Positions 17,273 through 26,253 of a stretch of DNA of 64,000 nt are shown here, in pieces (position 1 is the first letter of the stretch; each line of letters begins with the position of its first letter). This DNA is from Acidovorax soli. Lineage in GTDB: Bacteria > Pseudomonadota > Gammaproteobacteria > Burkholderiales > Burkholderiaceae_C. The stretch spans positions 31,735 to 95,734 of the forward strand of contig NZ_JACHLK010000020.1 in NCBI RefSeq assembly GCF_014207955.1. Direction: 5' to 3'. Under the pieces are notes generated by a model. That model was not told where the DNA came from and did no database searches. It saw only the letters and a program-made list of their open reading frames with translations. The position numbers and the translations under genes were made by a program.

Positions 17273-18562
17273 ATGAGTGCCATCCTCGCAAGCGTGTTCA
17301 TCGGCCTGATGGCCCTGGGCGCCCCCATCGCATTCGCCATGCTCATCGCCGGCCTCGCCGCCGTCTGGATGAAACCCGGCATGCCCGCCCTGGTGGTCAT
17401 GCAGAACCTCTTCAGCGGGCTGGACAGCTTTCCGCTGCTGGCCATCCCGTTCTTCATCCTGGCGGCCGAGCTGATGTCCGGCGGTGCGCTGACGGACGTT
17501 CTGCTCAAGTTCGCCGCGCGCCTGGTCGGCATGCGCCGCGGCGGTCTCGGGCATGCCAACATCCTCACGCTGACCTTCTTCTCGGGCATCAGCGGCTCGG
17601 CCCTGGCGGACGCCGCCGGCCCCGGCGCCATGCTGATCAAGATGATGCGCAAGGCCGGCTACAACGACGCCTATGCGGCGGCCCTCACGGCCAGCACGGC
17701 CATCGTGGGGCCCATCATCCCGCCCTCGATCATCATGATCGTCTATGCGCTGACGGACAACAGCGTCACGGTCACCGGCCTGTTCCTGGCGGGCGTGCTG
17801 CCGGGGCTGCTGATCGCGGTGGCACTCGCCCTGGTCAACCACTGGGTGAGCGTGCGGCGCGACTACCGCTCGGCCCCCGAGTTGCTGGACCCCGCGCCCC
17901 TGCTGCTGCTGTTCTGGCGCGCACTGCCCGCACTGATGCTGCCAGCCATCATCCTGGGCGGCATCCACCTGGGCATCTTCACGCCCACCGAGGCTTCTGC
18001 CGCCGCCGTGCTGTACGCACTGATCGTGGGGCGCTTCGTCTACGGCACGCTGCATTTCCACATGCTGCCGGCCATCCTGTTCCGCACGGCGCTGATGACG
18101 GCGTCCATCCTGTTCATCGTGGCCACCTCGGCGGTGTTCGCCTGGGTGCTCACCGTGGGGCAGATCCCGCAGCAGGCCGCGAGCTGGATCGCCAGCATGG
18201 AACTGAGCCAGGCCGCGCTGCTGGTGGCGGTGAACGTGCTGCTGCTGCTCGTGGGCATCTTCATCGAGCCGCTGCCGGGCGTGATGATCATGGTGCCCAT
18301 CCTCGCGCCGCTGGCCGACGCGGCCGGGCTCAACCCGCTGCACTTCGCCATCGTGGTCATCGTCAACCTGACGCTGGGCATGGTGACCCCGCCCGTGGGC
18401 GGCCTGCTGTTCGTCACCTCCGCCGTATCGGGCGTGAAGATGGGCCCCATGGTGCGCGAGATGGCGCCCATGCTTGCGGCGCTCTTCGTGGTGCTGGTGC
18501 TGCTCACCTTTTTTCCCGCCATTTCCACCTGGCTGCCGGGCCTGCTCGGCTACCGCAACTAG
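17273..18562 (+). CDS. TRAP transporter large permease (DctM type), second system
   Basis: The 429-residue protein has about 12 membrane helices and the signatures FFSGISGSALADAAGPGAM and ASTAIVGPIIPPSIIMIVYA (each in part). The end reads NLTLGMVTPPVGGLLFVTSAV. It is the ion-coupled subunit of the second TRAP transporter and forms an operon with the flanking DctQ and DctP genes. It differs clearly from the DctM at 9015, so the two systems are not a recent duplication and probably carry different substrates. Confidence 0.94.
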   Translation: MSAILASVFIGLMALGAPIAFAMLIAGLAAVWMKPGMPALVVMQNLFSGLDSFPLLAIPFFILAAELMSGGALTDVLLKFAARLVGMRRGGLGHANILTLTFFSGISGSALADAAGPGAMLIKMMRKAGYNDAYAAALTASTAIVGPIIPPSIIMIVYALTDNSVTVTGLFLAGVLPGLLIAVALALVNHWVSVRRDYRSAPELLDPAPLLLLFWRALPALMLPAIILGGIHLGIFTPTEASAAAVLYALIVGRFVYGTLHFHMLPAILFRTALMTASILFIVATSAVFAWVLTVGQIPQQAASWIASMELSQAALLVAVNVLLLLVGIFIEPLPGVMIMVPILAPLADAAGLNPLHFAIVVIVNLTLGMVTPPVGGLLFVTSAVSGVKMGPMVREMAPMLAALFVVLVLLTFFPAISTWLPGLLGYRN

Positions 18563-18622
18563 GCCAGGGCGGCACGTCCCGGCATTCCCTTTCGCACGAC
18601 AACAACCAAGGAGACAAGCACC

Positions 18623-19627
18623 ATGCACATCACCCGCAAGCACTTCTTCACCGCAGCGGCCGCCGCCGCGCTGGCCCTGGGCGCACTGCCCGCCATGGCG
18701 CAGAAGGTCATCAAGTACACCCACTACCAGCCGGCCAAGAACGACCAGCCCAAGCACATGGCGGCGCTGGCCTTCAAGGAGCATGTGGAGAAGGCCACAA
18801 ACGGGTCGGTCAAGGTCCAGCTCTACCCCGCGGGCCAGCTCGGTCCCGCCCAGCAGGTGATGGAAGGCCTGCGCCTGGGCACGATGGAGGTGGCGGTGGT
18901 GCACGACGGCGGCATCCCCGGCGTGTACAAGACCTTCAACATCTTCGGCCTGCCCTTCATCTTCAACGACCACGCGCACGCCTACGCCGTGCTGGACGGC
19001 AAGTTCGGCCAGGAGCTGGCCGAGGACATGCGCAAGCGCACCGGCATCCGCCTCATGGGCTATGCCGACAACGGCATCCGCCACTTCACCAACAGCAAGC
19101 GCGCCATCCGCACGCCCGAGGACATGAAGGGCCTGAAGATGCGCGTGCAGCCCAGCCCGGTCTTCGTGAAGCTGGTCGAATCCCTGGGCGCGAGCCCCAC
19201 TGCCATCGACTGGGGTGAGCTGCCTGCCGCACTGGCGCAGGGCACGGCCGACGGCCAGGAGAACGGCGTGACCAACATCATGGCCGCCAGCCTGTACCAG
19301 CACCAGAAGCACGTCACGCTGGACGGCCACGTCTACAGCCTGCATGCCTACCTGGTCAGCGACCGCTTCTACAACAGCCTGACCGACGTGGAGAAGAAAG
19401 CCGTCACCGAGGGCATCGACAAGGCCAAGAAGATCCACCGTGACATGACGCGCGAGCAGGACCTCTCGGCCAAGAAGGTGCTGGCCGAAAAAGGCATGAC
19501 CGTGACCGAGCTCACCCCGGCCGAGATCGACCGCTTCCGCAAGGTGGCCCAGCCCGTGGTGCAGGCCTACCTGGAGGCCGAGGTCAGCAAGGAGTGGACC
19601 CAGAAGCTGCTGGCCGCCACCAAGTGA
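18623..19627 (+). CDS. TRAP transporter solute-binding protein (DctP type), second system
   Basis: The 334-residue protein has a signal peptide ending PAMAQ. It starts mature as KVIKYTHYQPAKNDQPKHMAA and carries PEDMKGLKMRVQPSPVFVK, which includes the carboxylate-binding Arg of the DctP family. AAGGAGACAAG is upstream of the ATG. The stop TGA shares one base with the ATG of the following dehydrogenase, tying receptor and catabolic enzymes into one transcript. Similar proteins bind sugar acids such as uronates and aldonates; here the ligand is unknown. Confidence 0.92.
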   Translation: MHITRKHFFTAAAAAALALGALPAMAQKVIKYTHYQPAKNDQPKHMAALAFKEHVEKATNGSVKVQLYPAGQLGPAQQVMEGLRLGTMEVAVVHDGGIPGVYKTFNIFGLPFIFNDHAHAYAVLDGKFGQELAEDMRKRTGIRLMGYADNGIRHFTNSKRAIRTPEDMKGLKMRVQPSPVFVKLVESLGASPTAIDWGELPAALAQGTADGQENGVTNIMAASLYQHQKHVTLDGHVYSLHAYLVSDRFYNSLTDVEKKAVTEGIDKAKKIHRDMTREQDLSAKKVLAEKGMTVTELTPAEIDRFRKVAQPVVQAYLEAEVSKEWTQKLLAATK

Positions 19628-20613
19628 TGGCGAACCCCATGCTGAATGCCGTGACATCGCAAGAGCAGCGTCTGGTGGTCGCACTGGACGATGGTTACGC
19701 TGCCTACGACCAGGAGGAGGCGCTGCTGGCCGAGGCCGGCGCGCGCTTTGCCCTTCGGCCCTGCCGGCGCAGCGAGGACAGCGCGATACAGGCGGTGGGC
19801 GATGCCGACGTGGTGCTGGTGCGCGAGTCGCCCATCAGCCGGCGCGTCATCGATGCGATGACACGCTGCCAGGCCATCATCCGCTACGGCATCGGGGTGG
19901 ACAACATCGACCAGGTGAGCGCACGCGAACGCGGCATCAAGGTCGTCAATGTGCCCGACTATGGCACCGACGAGGTCAGCTCGCAGGCTGTGGCGCTGGC
20001 GATGGCCGTCTCGCGCCGCATCGGCCTGCACGATGCCGAGGTGCGCGCGGGCCGCTGGTCCACAGGCGTGCTGCAGCCCATGTACCGGCTGCGCGGGCGC
20101 ACGCTGGGCCTGGTGGGCTTTGGCCGCATCGCGCGCATGACGCTGGACAAGCTCTCGGGCTTCGGCTTTGCCCGCGTGCTGGTGCACGACCCCTCGGCCG
20201 AGCTGCCGCCCGGCGTGGAGCACGCGCCGCTGGACGAACTGTGCGCCCAGGCTGACCTGGTCTCGCTGCACGCCCCGCTCAATGCGCAGACGCACCACCT
20301 CATCGACGCGCGGCGCCTGGCGCTGATGCAGCCCACGGCCATCCTGGTGAACACCGCCCGCGGCGGTTTGATCGACACGGACGCACTCTACGAGGCATTG
20401 AGAGAGCGCCGCATCCTCGGTGCGGGCTTGGATGTCTTTGAGCAAGAGCCTCCCGGGGCCCATCCGCTTCTATCGCTGGACAACGTGGTCGTGACCAACC
20501 ACATGGGCTGGTACAGCGAGGAAGCCATGCGCGAGCTGCAGCGCAAGACCGCGCTGGAGGCTGTGCGCGTACTGCGCGGCGAGGAACCGCTGCACTGGCT
20601 CAACCGCTGGTGA
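19627..20613 (+). CDS. CtBP-like D-isomer-specific 2-hydroxyacid dehydrogenase
   Basis: The 328-residue enzyme has the Rossmann motif GLVGFGRIAR, the catalytic Arg in NTARGGLIDTDAL, the Glu in DVFEQEPP, and a terminal His in VVTNHMGWYSEEAM. The last segment resembles C-terminal-binding-protein relatives rather than the common TPHxA form. It would oxidise a 2-hydroxyacid or reduce a 2-oxoacid with NAD(P). The ATG overlaps the binding-protein stop by one base (TGATG). In context it likely acts on the substrate imported by the adjacent TRAP system. Confidence 0.88.
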   Translation: MANPMLNAVTSQEQRLVVALDDGYAAYDQEEALLAEAGARFALRPCRRSEDSAIQAVGDADVVLVRESPISRRVIDAMTRCQAIIRYGIGVDNIDQVSARERGIKVVNVPDYGTDEVSSQAVALAMAVSRRIGLHDAEVRAGRWSTGVLQPMYRLRGRTLGLVGFGRIARMTLDKLSGFGFARVLVHDPSAELPPGVEHAPLDELCAQADLVSLHAPLNAQTHHLIDARRLALMQPTAILVNTARGGLIDTDALYEALRERRILGAGLDVFEQEPPGAHPLLSLDNVVVTNHMGWYSEEAMRELQRKTALEAVRVLRGEEPLHWLNRW

Positions 20614-20680
20614 GCCGGGGCGGCCCTGGCCGATCCCCACTGATTGATTTCTTCTCTTCCAAACCCTGAAAGACATTGCC

Positions 20681-21328
20681 ATGAAAGAACTGATCGAAGG
20701 ATTCAACCGCGTTGCCGTGGCGTCGGTGGCCGATGCCGTGGACAAAGTCTGCGGGCACCGCGGCTACATGGACAGCCCCATCAAGCCGCGCATCAACGAC
20801 AAGCGCATCTGCGGACCCGCCGCCACCGTGCTGGAAGCCGCCACCGACGAGTTCGTGCCACCGCAGCACGCGCTGGACCTGATCGACGAGGTCGAGCCCG
20901 GCAGCGTGATCGTGATCTCCATCGTAGGCGGCGAGCCCGACGTGGCCGTCTGGGGCGGCCTGATGACGGCCGGCGCCGTGGCCAACGGCCACGTGGGTGC
21001 GGTGCTGGACGGCGGCGTGCGCGACCTCACCGAGATCCGCCGCGACTACGACTTCCCGGTGTATGCGCGCGACGTCAGCCCGGGCACCACGCTGGGCCGC
21101 TACCGCACTGTGTCCTCGCAGGTACCGGTGAAGGTGGCGGGCGTGGTGGTGCACCCCGGCGACATCGTGGTGGGCGACGTGGACGGCGTGGTGGTGGTGC
21201 CGCGCGGCCAAGCCGAAGAGGTGCTCAAGATGGCGTTGGAGATCGACGTGCGCGAGCTTGAGCAGGCCAAGCTCATCATCGAGGAGCGTTCGCTGCGCAA
21301 AGGGCTGGCCAAGTATGGTCGCATCTGA
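20681..21328 (+). CDS. RraA-family protein, HMG/CHA aldolase-like
   Basis: The 215-residue protein belongs to the RraA/HMG-aldolase fold. It shows the metal and pyruvate-binding motif GAVLDGGVRDLTE, matching the R-D-x2-E pattern of 4-hydroxy-4-methyl-2-oxoglutarate and 4-carboxy-4-hydroxy-2-oxoadipate aldolases. VVGDVDGVVVVP is also typical. Such enzymes split or decarboxylate 2-oxo acids using a divalent metal. It overlaps the following kinase by 14 bases. It could supply the last step of gallate breakdown (GalC type), but it sits in the other operon with sugar-acid enzymes, so a different oxo-acid substrate is more likely. Confidence 0.85.
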   Translation: MKELIEGFNRVAVASVADAVDKVCGHRGYMDSPIKPRINDKRICGPAATVLEAATDEFVPPQHALDLIDEVEPGSVIVISIVGGEPDVAVWGGLMTAGAVANGHVGAVLDGGVRDLTEIRRDYDFPVYARDVSPGTTLGRYRTVSSQVPVKVAGVVVHPGDIVVGDVDGVVVVPRGQAEEVLKMALEIDVRELEQAKLIIEERSLRKGLAKYGRI

Positions 21329-22289
21329 GGCCCCGGGCGGCCCGGCTGCCGTGGGCACCGGCCCGGTCGACATCATCGCCCTGGGCGAGCCCATGGTCGA
21401 GTTCAACCAGACCGGCGAGGGCGGCGGGCGCCTGTACCTGCAGGGCTTTGGAGGGGACACCTCCAACTTCGCCATTGCCGCCGCACGCCAGGGCGCGCGC
21501 GTGGCCTATGCCAGCGCCCTGGGCGATGACCCCTACGGCGTGCTGCTGCGCCGCCTGTGGGACGAGGAGGGCGTGTGCCACGCCAGCGTGGCCACCAACC
21601 CGCAGGCCTTCACCGCCATTTACTTCGTCACCCATGACGTAGAGGGGCACCAATTCAGCTTTTTCCGCAGCGGCTCGGCCGCCAGCCGCATGCGGCCGGC
21701 CGACCTCCCGCTGGCGCGCATCCGCGCAGCGCAGGTGCTGCACCTGTCGGGCATTTCGCTGGCCATTTCGGACAGTGCGGCCGACACCTGCTTTGCCGCC
21801 ATCGACGAAGCCCGCGCCGCGGGCGTGCGCGTGTCTTTCGACACCAACCTGCGGCTCAAGCTGTGGCCGGTGCAGCGCGCCCGCGCCGTGATGGGCGAAG
21901 CCATGGCGCTGTGCGACATCTGCCTGCCCAGCTACGAGGACATCGTGGCCATCACCGGCCTGACGGAGCCCGACGCACTGGTGGACCACTGCCTGCGGCG
22001 CGGCGCCAAGACCGTGGCCCTCAAGCTCGGAGAGCGCGGCGCCCTGGTGGCCAATGCGCACGAGCGCCATGCCATCGCGCCCGCGCCCTGCACGCCGGTG
22101 GACGCCACGGGCGCGGGGGACACCTTCGGCGGAGCCTTCGTGGCCCGGCTGATCGCCGGCGATGGCCTGGCCGATGCGGGCCGCTATGCAGCCGCTGCAG
22201 CCGCCCTGTCGACACAAGGCTATGGCGCCGTCGCGCCCATTCCCCGCGCCGAGGCCGTGCGCGCGGTGCTGCAGGCAGACCCATCCTGA
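21315..22289 (+). CDS. PfkB-family sugar or sugar-acid kinase (KdgK-like)
   Basis: The 324-residue kinase begins DIIALGEPMVEFNQTGEGG and has GGDTSNFAIAAARQG for sugar binding and DATGAGDTFGGAFVARL, the PfkB signature with catalytic Asp. It resembles 2-keto-3-deoxygluconate kinases. The start at 21315 lies inside the preceding RraA gene, a 14-base overlap. Together with the dehydrogenase and the aldolase-like protein it suggests phosphorylation of a keto sugar acid. The exact substrate is not determined. Confidence 0.87.
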   Translation: MVASEAPGGPAAVGTGPVDIIALGEPMVEFNQTGEGGGRLYLQGFGGDTSNFAIAAARQGARVAYASALGDDPYGVLLRRLWDEEGVCHASVATNPQAFTAIYFVTHDVEGHQFSFFRSGSAASRMRPADLPLARIRAAQVLHLSGISLAISDSAADTCFAAIDEARAAGVRVSFDTNLRLKLWPVQRARAVMGEAMALCDICLPSYEDIVAITGLTEPDALVDHCLRRGAKTVALKLGERGALVANAHERHAIAPAPCTPVDATGAGDTFGGAFVARLIAGDGLADAGRYAAAAAALSTQGYGAVAPIPRAEAVRAVLQADPS

Positions 22290-22328
22290 GTTCTGGCAAG
22301 AAGCAACACAACATCCAAGGAGACAGAC

Positions 22329-23546
22329 ATGAGCAATCGCGTGTTCAGTGTGGCAATGGCTTTCGCGGCCAGCGTTGTAGCGAGTTCGGTTGCCTTTGCG
22401 GCGCCACCCCAACTGGAGGTGGTGGCGCAGTGGAACCGGATTTCGTACGACCTCGGCGATCCGGCAGCGGAAAAAGCCTATGAAGATGGGCAGGTCTGGA
22501 AGAAGGTGCTGATGCAGGGCGCCAAGGTCGATTCCCAGGGCACCATCTACGTAAGCACCGCGCGCTGGGGCGGCAAGGAGGTGCCAGCCACGCTCTCCAA
22601 ACTGGTGAAGAACGGCACCGAGTGGAAGCTGCAGCCCTTTCCGAGCAAGACCCTGAACGACGTGGCCAACCCGGCCGGACTCAAGGCGGTGCTGGGCTTC
22701 GAGATCGACCGCAACGACGTGATGTGGATCCTGGACCAGGGCCATATCGCGGGCGCCCCCTCGGGCCCCGGCGATGAGAAGCTCATCGGCTGGGACCTGA
22801 AGGCGGGCAAGGAGGTGGCACGCTACGAGTTCAGCGATGCCGATACGGACAAGAAGTGCTCTTTCCTCAACGACGTGGCGGTGGACAACGACGCAGGCGT
22901 GGTCTACATCTCGGATTCGGGCATCTTCTGCAGTCCGCTCAAGGGCGGCATCCTGGTGTATGACATCAAGGCCAACAAGGCCAAGCGCGTGCTTTCGGCC
23001 CCGGAGTGGGTGAACGACGAGAACTACACCTTCAAGATCCATGGCCGCGATGTGCTCAAGCCCAAGGACGGCAAGGCCAACGGCATGAAGACCGGCGCCG
23101 ACGGCATCGCACTGTCGGGTGACAAGAAGACGCTGTACTGGACCAACCTCACCGGCAACCGCCTGCTTTCGCTGCCCACCAGCGTGGTGCGCGACTTCTC
23201 GAAAACGGAAGACCAGGTGAAAAAGGCTGCGAAGGTAGTAGCCACCCTGCCCTCCAACACCGACGGCATGACAGCCGACCGCAACGGCAACCTGTACATG
23301 ACCGCCCTGGGCCTGAACGGCGTGATGAAGCGCGATGCGAAGTCCGGCAAGGTCACGACCCTGGTCTCCAGCGACGAGATTTCCTGGCCCGACACGCTCG
23401 CCTGGGGCCCGGGCGGCGACCTGTACCTGGTGAGCAACCACCTGCACCTGTGGGTGGACGAAGACATGGACTTCAACACCCCCAAGGTGCCCAACTTCCG
23501 CATCTACCGCATGAAGCTGGGCGCGCGGCCCTACCACGCGAAGTAA
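22329..23546 (+). CDS. Major royal jelly protein/SMP-30-like secreted beta-propeller
   Basis: The 405-residue product has a signal peptide (residues 1-24, ending AFAA). Its beta-propeller body includes GFEIDRNDVMWILDQGH, FLNDVAVDNDAGVVYISDSG and SNTDGMTADRNGNLYMT, as in the royal-jelly/Yellow family (PF03022) and related gluconolactonase-like proteins. AAGGAGACAGAC precedes the ATG. It is probably periplasmic and may act as a lactonase or binding protein on a sugar-acid lactone, by fold analogy. The family is poorly understood in bacteria. Confidence 0.82.
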   Translation: MSNRVFSVAMAFAASVVASSVAFAAPPQLEVVAQWNRISYDLGDPAAEKAYEDGQVWKKVLMQGAKVDSQGTIYVSTARWGGKEVPATLSKLVKNGTEWKLQPFPSKTLNDVANPAGLKAVLGFEIDRNDVMWILDQGHIAGAPSGPGDEKLIGWDLKAGKEVARYEFSDADTDKKCSFLNDVAVDNDAGVVYISDSGIFCSPLKGGILVYDIKANKAKRVLSAPEWVNDENYTFKIHGRDVLKPKDGKANGMKTGADGIALSGDKKTLYWTNLTGNRLLSLPTSVVRDFSKTEDQVKKAAKVVATLPSNTDGMTADRNGNLYMTALGLNGVMKRDAKSGKVTTLVSSDEISWPDTLAWGPGGDLYLVSNHLHLWVDEDMDFNTPKVPNFRIYRMKLGARPYHAK

Positions 23547-23551
23547 GCAAC

Positions 23552-24298
23552 ATGACCACAGAGCAGAACCATCCATCCTTCAGCGGGCAGCGTGTGCTGG
23601 TGGTGGGCGCCACCAGCGGCATCGGCCACGGCATCGCCCAGGCCTTTGCCCAGGCTGGCGCACAGGTGACTGCCACCGGCGCCACCGCGGCCGAGGTGGC
23701 CGCGGCACAGGCCCAGCCAGGACACCCGGGCATGGCCTTCGCGCCGCTGGACGTGCGCGACGACGCCTTGGTGGCCAGCTTCTTCGGTGCACTGGAGCGG
23801 CTCGATGTGCTGGTCAATTGCGCCGGCATCATCCAGCGCGGACAGGAGCACGACCCCGTGGCGTTCGCGCGCGTCATTGATATCAACCTCACGGGCAGCA
23901 TGCGCACCTGCGCCGCGGCGCGCGGGCTGCTCAAGGCATCGGGCGGCTGCATCGTCAATACCGCCTCCATGCTCAGTTTTTTCGGTGGCGGCCTGGTGCC
24001 GGGCTATAGCGCCAGCAAGGGCGGCGTGGCGCAACTGACGAAGTCGCTGGCCATCGCTTACGCGGCCGACGGCATCCGCGTGAATGCCGTGGCGCCGGGT
24101 TGGATTGCCACGCCGCTGACCCAGGCGCTGCAGGACGACCCGGCCCGCTCGGCCCCCATCCTCGCGCGCACCCCCATGGGCCGCTGGGGCACGCCGCAGG
24201 ACGTGGCTGGCCCGGTGCTCTTTCTGGCCAACAAGGCGCAGGCGGCCTTCGTCACCGGCGTGGTGCTGCCGGTCGACGGGGGCTACCTGATCACCTGA
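23552..24298 (+). CDS. Short-chain dehydrogenase/reductase (SDR)
   Basis: The 248-residue enzyme shows the SDR nucleotide motif GATSGIGHG, the NCAG segment, the catalytic Ser in TASMLS, and the YSASK catalytic Tyr-Lys. The C-terminal FVTGVVLPVDGGYLI is standard. It would interconvert an alcohol and a ketone on the catabolised sugar acid or aromatic compound. It starts five bases after the upstream stop and belongs to the same operon. Confidence 0.93.
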   Translation: MTTEQNHPSFSGQRVLVVGATSGIGHGIAQAFAQAGAQVTATGATAAEVAAAQAQPGHPGMAFAPLDVRDDALVASFFGALERLDVLVNCAGIIQRGQEHDPVAFARVIDINLTGSMRTCAAARGLLKASGGCIVNTASMLSFFGGGLVPGYSASKGGVAQLTKSLAIAYAADGIRVNAVAPGWIATPLTQALQDDPARSAPILARTPMGRWGTPQDVAGPVLFLANKAQAAFVTGVVLPVDGGYLIT

Positions 24299-24338
24299 GC
24301 GTGTGCCACACGCCACCACCCCGCGGAGAACCTGTTCC

Positions 24339-24839
24339 ATGATGCAACCCATCCTTCAACTGCCGGGCATACAGCCCGAGATCGCTGTCACCGCCATCCC
24401 CGACGACGAGCGCGTCTGGGTGCCGCAGGCCGAGAACGTGTGGTTCCGCCCGCTGCTGCTCAATACGGTGACCGGCGGCTGGTGCAACCTGCTGCGTGTG
24501 CGCAAGTCGGGTGTGCTGTCGCGGCACATCCATCCGTCCATCGTGGTCGGCTATGTGATCCGCGGATCGTGGCGCTACCTGGAGCACGACTGGGTGGCGC
24601 GCGAGGGCTCCTTCGTTTTCGAACCGCCCGGTGAGATCCACACCCTGGTGGTGGACGAGGCCTCGGGCGGAGCCACTGAGATGATCACCTTCTTCAACAT
24701 CTCGGGCGCCATGGTCTACGTGGACGCCCAGGGCCAGCCCACGGGCTACGAAGACGTGTTCACCAAGATCGAGATGTGCCGGCGCCACTACGCGGCCAAC
24801 GGCCTGGGGGCGGATTACATCGACCAATTTGTCCGCTGA
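24339..24839 (+). CDS. Cupin of the 2,4'-dihydroxyacetophenone dioxygenase family
   Basis: The 166-residue cupin carries metal-ligand candidates in RHIHPSIVVGYVIRG (H-x-H) and GEIHTLVV, with the acidic YLEHDW between them. The whole chain, from AENVWFRPLLLNTVTGGWCNLLRV onward in short form, looks like the DAD family of C-C bond-cleaving iron cupins. Known members cleave 2,4'-dihydroxyacetophenone, but many relatives in sugar-acid clusters have no known substrate. ATG at 24339 and 24342 are both possible. It is the last gene of the second island. Confidence 0.78.
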   Translation: MMQPILQLPGIQPEIAVTAIPDDERVWVPQAENVWFRPLLLNTVTGGWCNLLRVRKSGVLSRHIHPSIVVGYVIRGSWRYLEHDWVAREGSFVFEPPGEIHTLVVDEASGGATEMITFFNISGAMVYVDAQGQPTGYEDVFTKIEMCRRHYAANGLGADYIDQFVR

Positions 24840-24914
24840 AAGCAAGGCACTGCCAATCAGCACCCCTCGTGCCCGGGCTTCGCTGCTTTGCAGCATGGCA
24901 CGGCAGCGGGTGGG

Positions 24915-25256
24915 TCAACGTCGGTCGTCCACCACGTTGAACTCAAAGCGGAACTGCACCGCCACCTTCTCCGGCAGCGTGACGACGACACGGGTTTCCT
25001 GCGGATGCAACACCGTGCTGCCGTCGGCGGACACCGTGCCATGGGAGACAGTGAGGGTCTCGTCCTTGCTGGTGAGGGTGCGGCGCGTGGCCTCCCAGCC
25101 GAACTGCCCAGGCCGCAGCTTCTGGCGCTGCAGCCAAGCCCAGATCGCCACGATCTCGGCATTCACCTCGGCTTCGAGCGCACGCGGGGTCTTCGCTTCG
25201 CCGGAAAACTCGTAGCGGTCCTCGCGCAGGACCCATTTGAATAGCAGGTGCGGCAT
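24915..25256 (-). CDS. Hypothetical protein, conserved-looking
   Basis: The 113-residue soluble protein starts MPHLLFKWVLREDRYEFSGE and contains an amphipathic helix (AEVNAEIVAIWAWLQRQK) followed by beta strands (TRVVVTLPEKVAVQFRFEF). I do not recognise the family. Its composition is like the neighbours and no signal or membrane segment is present. It is convergent with the cupin gene and lies between it and a tRNA gene. Confidence 0.6.
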   Translation of the reverse strand: MPHLLFKWVLREDRYEFSGEAKTPRALEAEVNAEIVAIWAWLQRQKLRPGQFGWEATRRTLTSKDETLTVSHGTVSADGSTVLHPQETRVVVTLPEKVAVQFRFEFNVVDDRR

Positions 25257-25414
25257 TGTTCTATTGGACACAGCGCATGGGCGTTCCGCAAGCACCATGG
25301 ATCGCTTCAGCATGGGACCCTGGGGTACCCCGTTGCCTGGTGAGCGGGCCCGGATCCTCTTGGCACGGCAATGGGGGCACGAACAACGGTATCCAGGTCC
25401 ATGCGGGAAGATGG

Positions 25415-25490
25415 TGGCGCGGCTGGCGGGGATCGAACCCACGACCCTTGGCTTCGGAGGCCAATACTCTATCCACTGAGCTACAGCCGC
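25415..25490 (-). tRNA. tRNA-Arg(CCG)
   Basis: On the minus strand the sequence folds as a 76-base tRNA with acceptor GCGGCTG/CAGCCGC, D-arm GCTCAGTGGATAGAGT, anticodon arm TTGGC-CTCCGAA-GCCAA, T-loop TTCGATC and an encoded CCA end. The anticodon CCG reads CGG (Arg). No integrated element is seen at its 3' end. Confidence 0.96.
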
Positions 25491-25544
25491 GTGCGTGTAG
25501 CTCGGCATTATCGCATGCGGTCGCCGCCCCGCAGCAAAAGCCCG

Positions 25545-26195
25545 CTAGGGCGTACCCGCGGGAGGCGCGCAGGCCCCGATCCGCAGCCCCAGGCCCGAGA
25601 TGAAGGCGTCGGTGCAGACACGGCCGGTGCCCAGCAGGTCGAAGATGCCGTTGGACAGGATCCAGTTCTGCATCAGGCCGTCGAACATGGCGTGCAGGCC
25701 CAGCGCGGCCCCCAGGGGCGTGACCGGCATGGTGACCTTTTGCGCGCTGGCGGCGAGTTCGAAGTCACGCGCCAGCTGGCGGATGAAGCCGTCGCAGGCG
25801 GCCATGTGGCGCTCGCGCACGGCGACCAGTTCCCCCACGTACTCCACCTTGTGCATGGCGATCTCGAACACGCGGCGGGTGTGCTCGTCCGAGGCCACGC
25901 TCTCCAGCACCAGGGCCATCACGGCGCGCAGGCGCTGCAGGGGATCGAGGTCGGCATTGGCCTCGAATTCGGCATAGCCCTGCTCCAGCGGCAGGGTCAC
26001 CCGATCCATCATGGCATTGAAGAGATCGACCTTGTCCTTGAAGTGCCAGTAGATGGCCCCCCGGGTGGTGCCCGCAGCCAGGGCAATGTCGCTCAGGGAG
26101 GCCCGGGAGACGCCCTTGTCGTAGAACACCCGCTCTGCCGCGTCGATCAGGCCGTTGCGCGTGGCAATTGCGTCCTCTTTGGTTCTGCGCACCAT
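25545..26195 (-). CDS. TetR-family repressor of the divergent efflux operon (AcrR/TtgR type)
   Basis: The 216-residue protein has a TetR helix-turn-helix at residues 10-55 (LIDAAERVFYDKGVSRASL, GAIYWHFKDK) and a helical C-terminal ligand domain resembling AcrR/TtgR. It is transcribed away from the RND operon. A palindrome with divergent -10 boxes lies between them, so it very probably represses both itself and the pump until a hydrophobic drug binds. Confidence 0.93.
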   Translation of the reverse strand: MVRRTKEDAIATRNGLIDAAERVFYDKGVSRASLSDIALAAGTTRGAIYWHFKDKVDLFNAMMDRVTLPLEQGYAEFEANADLDPLQRLRAVMALVLESVASDEHTRRVFEIAMHKVEYVGELVAVRERHMAACDGFIRQLARDFELAASAQKVTMPVTPLGAALGLHAMFDGLMQNWILSNGIFDLLGTGRVCTDAFISGLGLRIGACAPPAGTP

Positions 26196-26253
26196 GGGTA
26201 CAGCCTTTCATTCCATGCAAGTTCACCGGCGGCCCGGGTGGCGCGCCGGCTCT

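Noticed and set aside
17120..19684. An 854-codon minus-strand frame opposite the second TRAP operon
   Set aside because: Shadow of the DctM and DctP genes, with His/Gln/Gly-rich sequence.
25415..25490. tRNA-Arg as an integration site of a mobile element
   Set aside because: No integrase, direct repeat of the tRNA end or foreign-looking gene block lies beside it.
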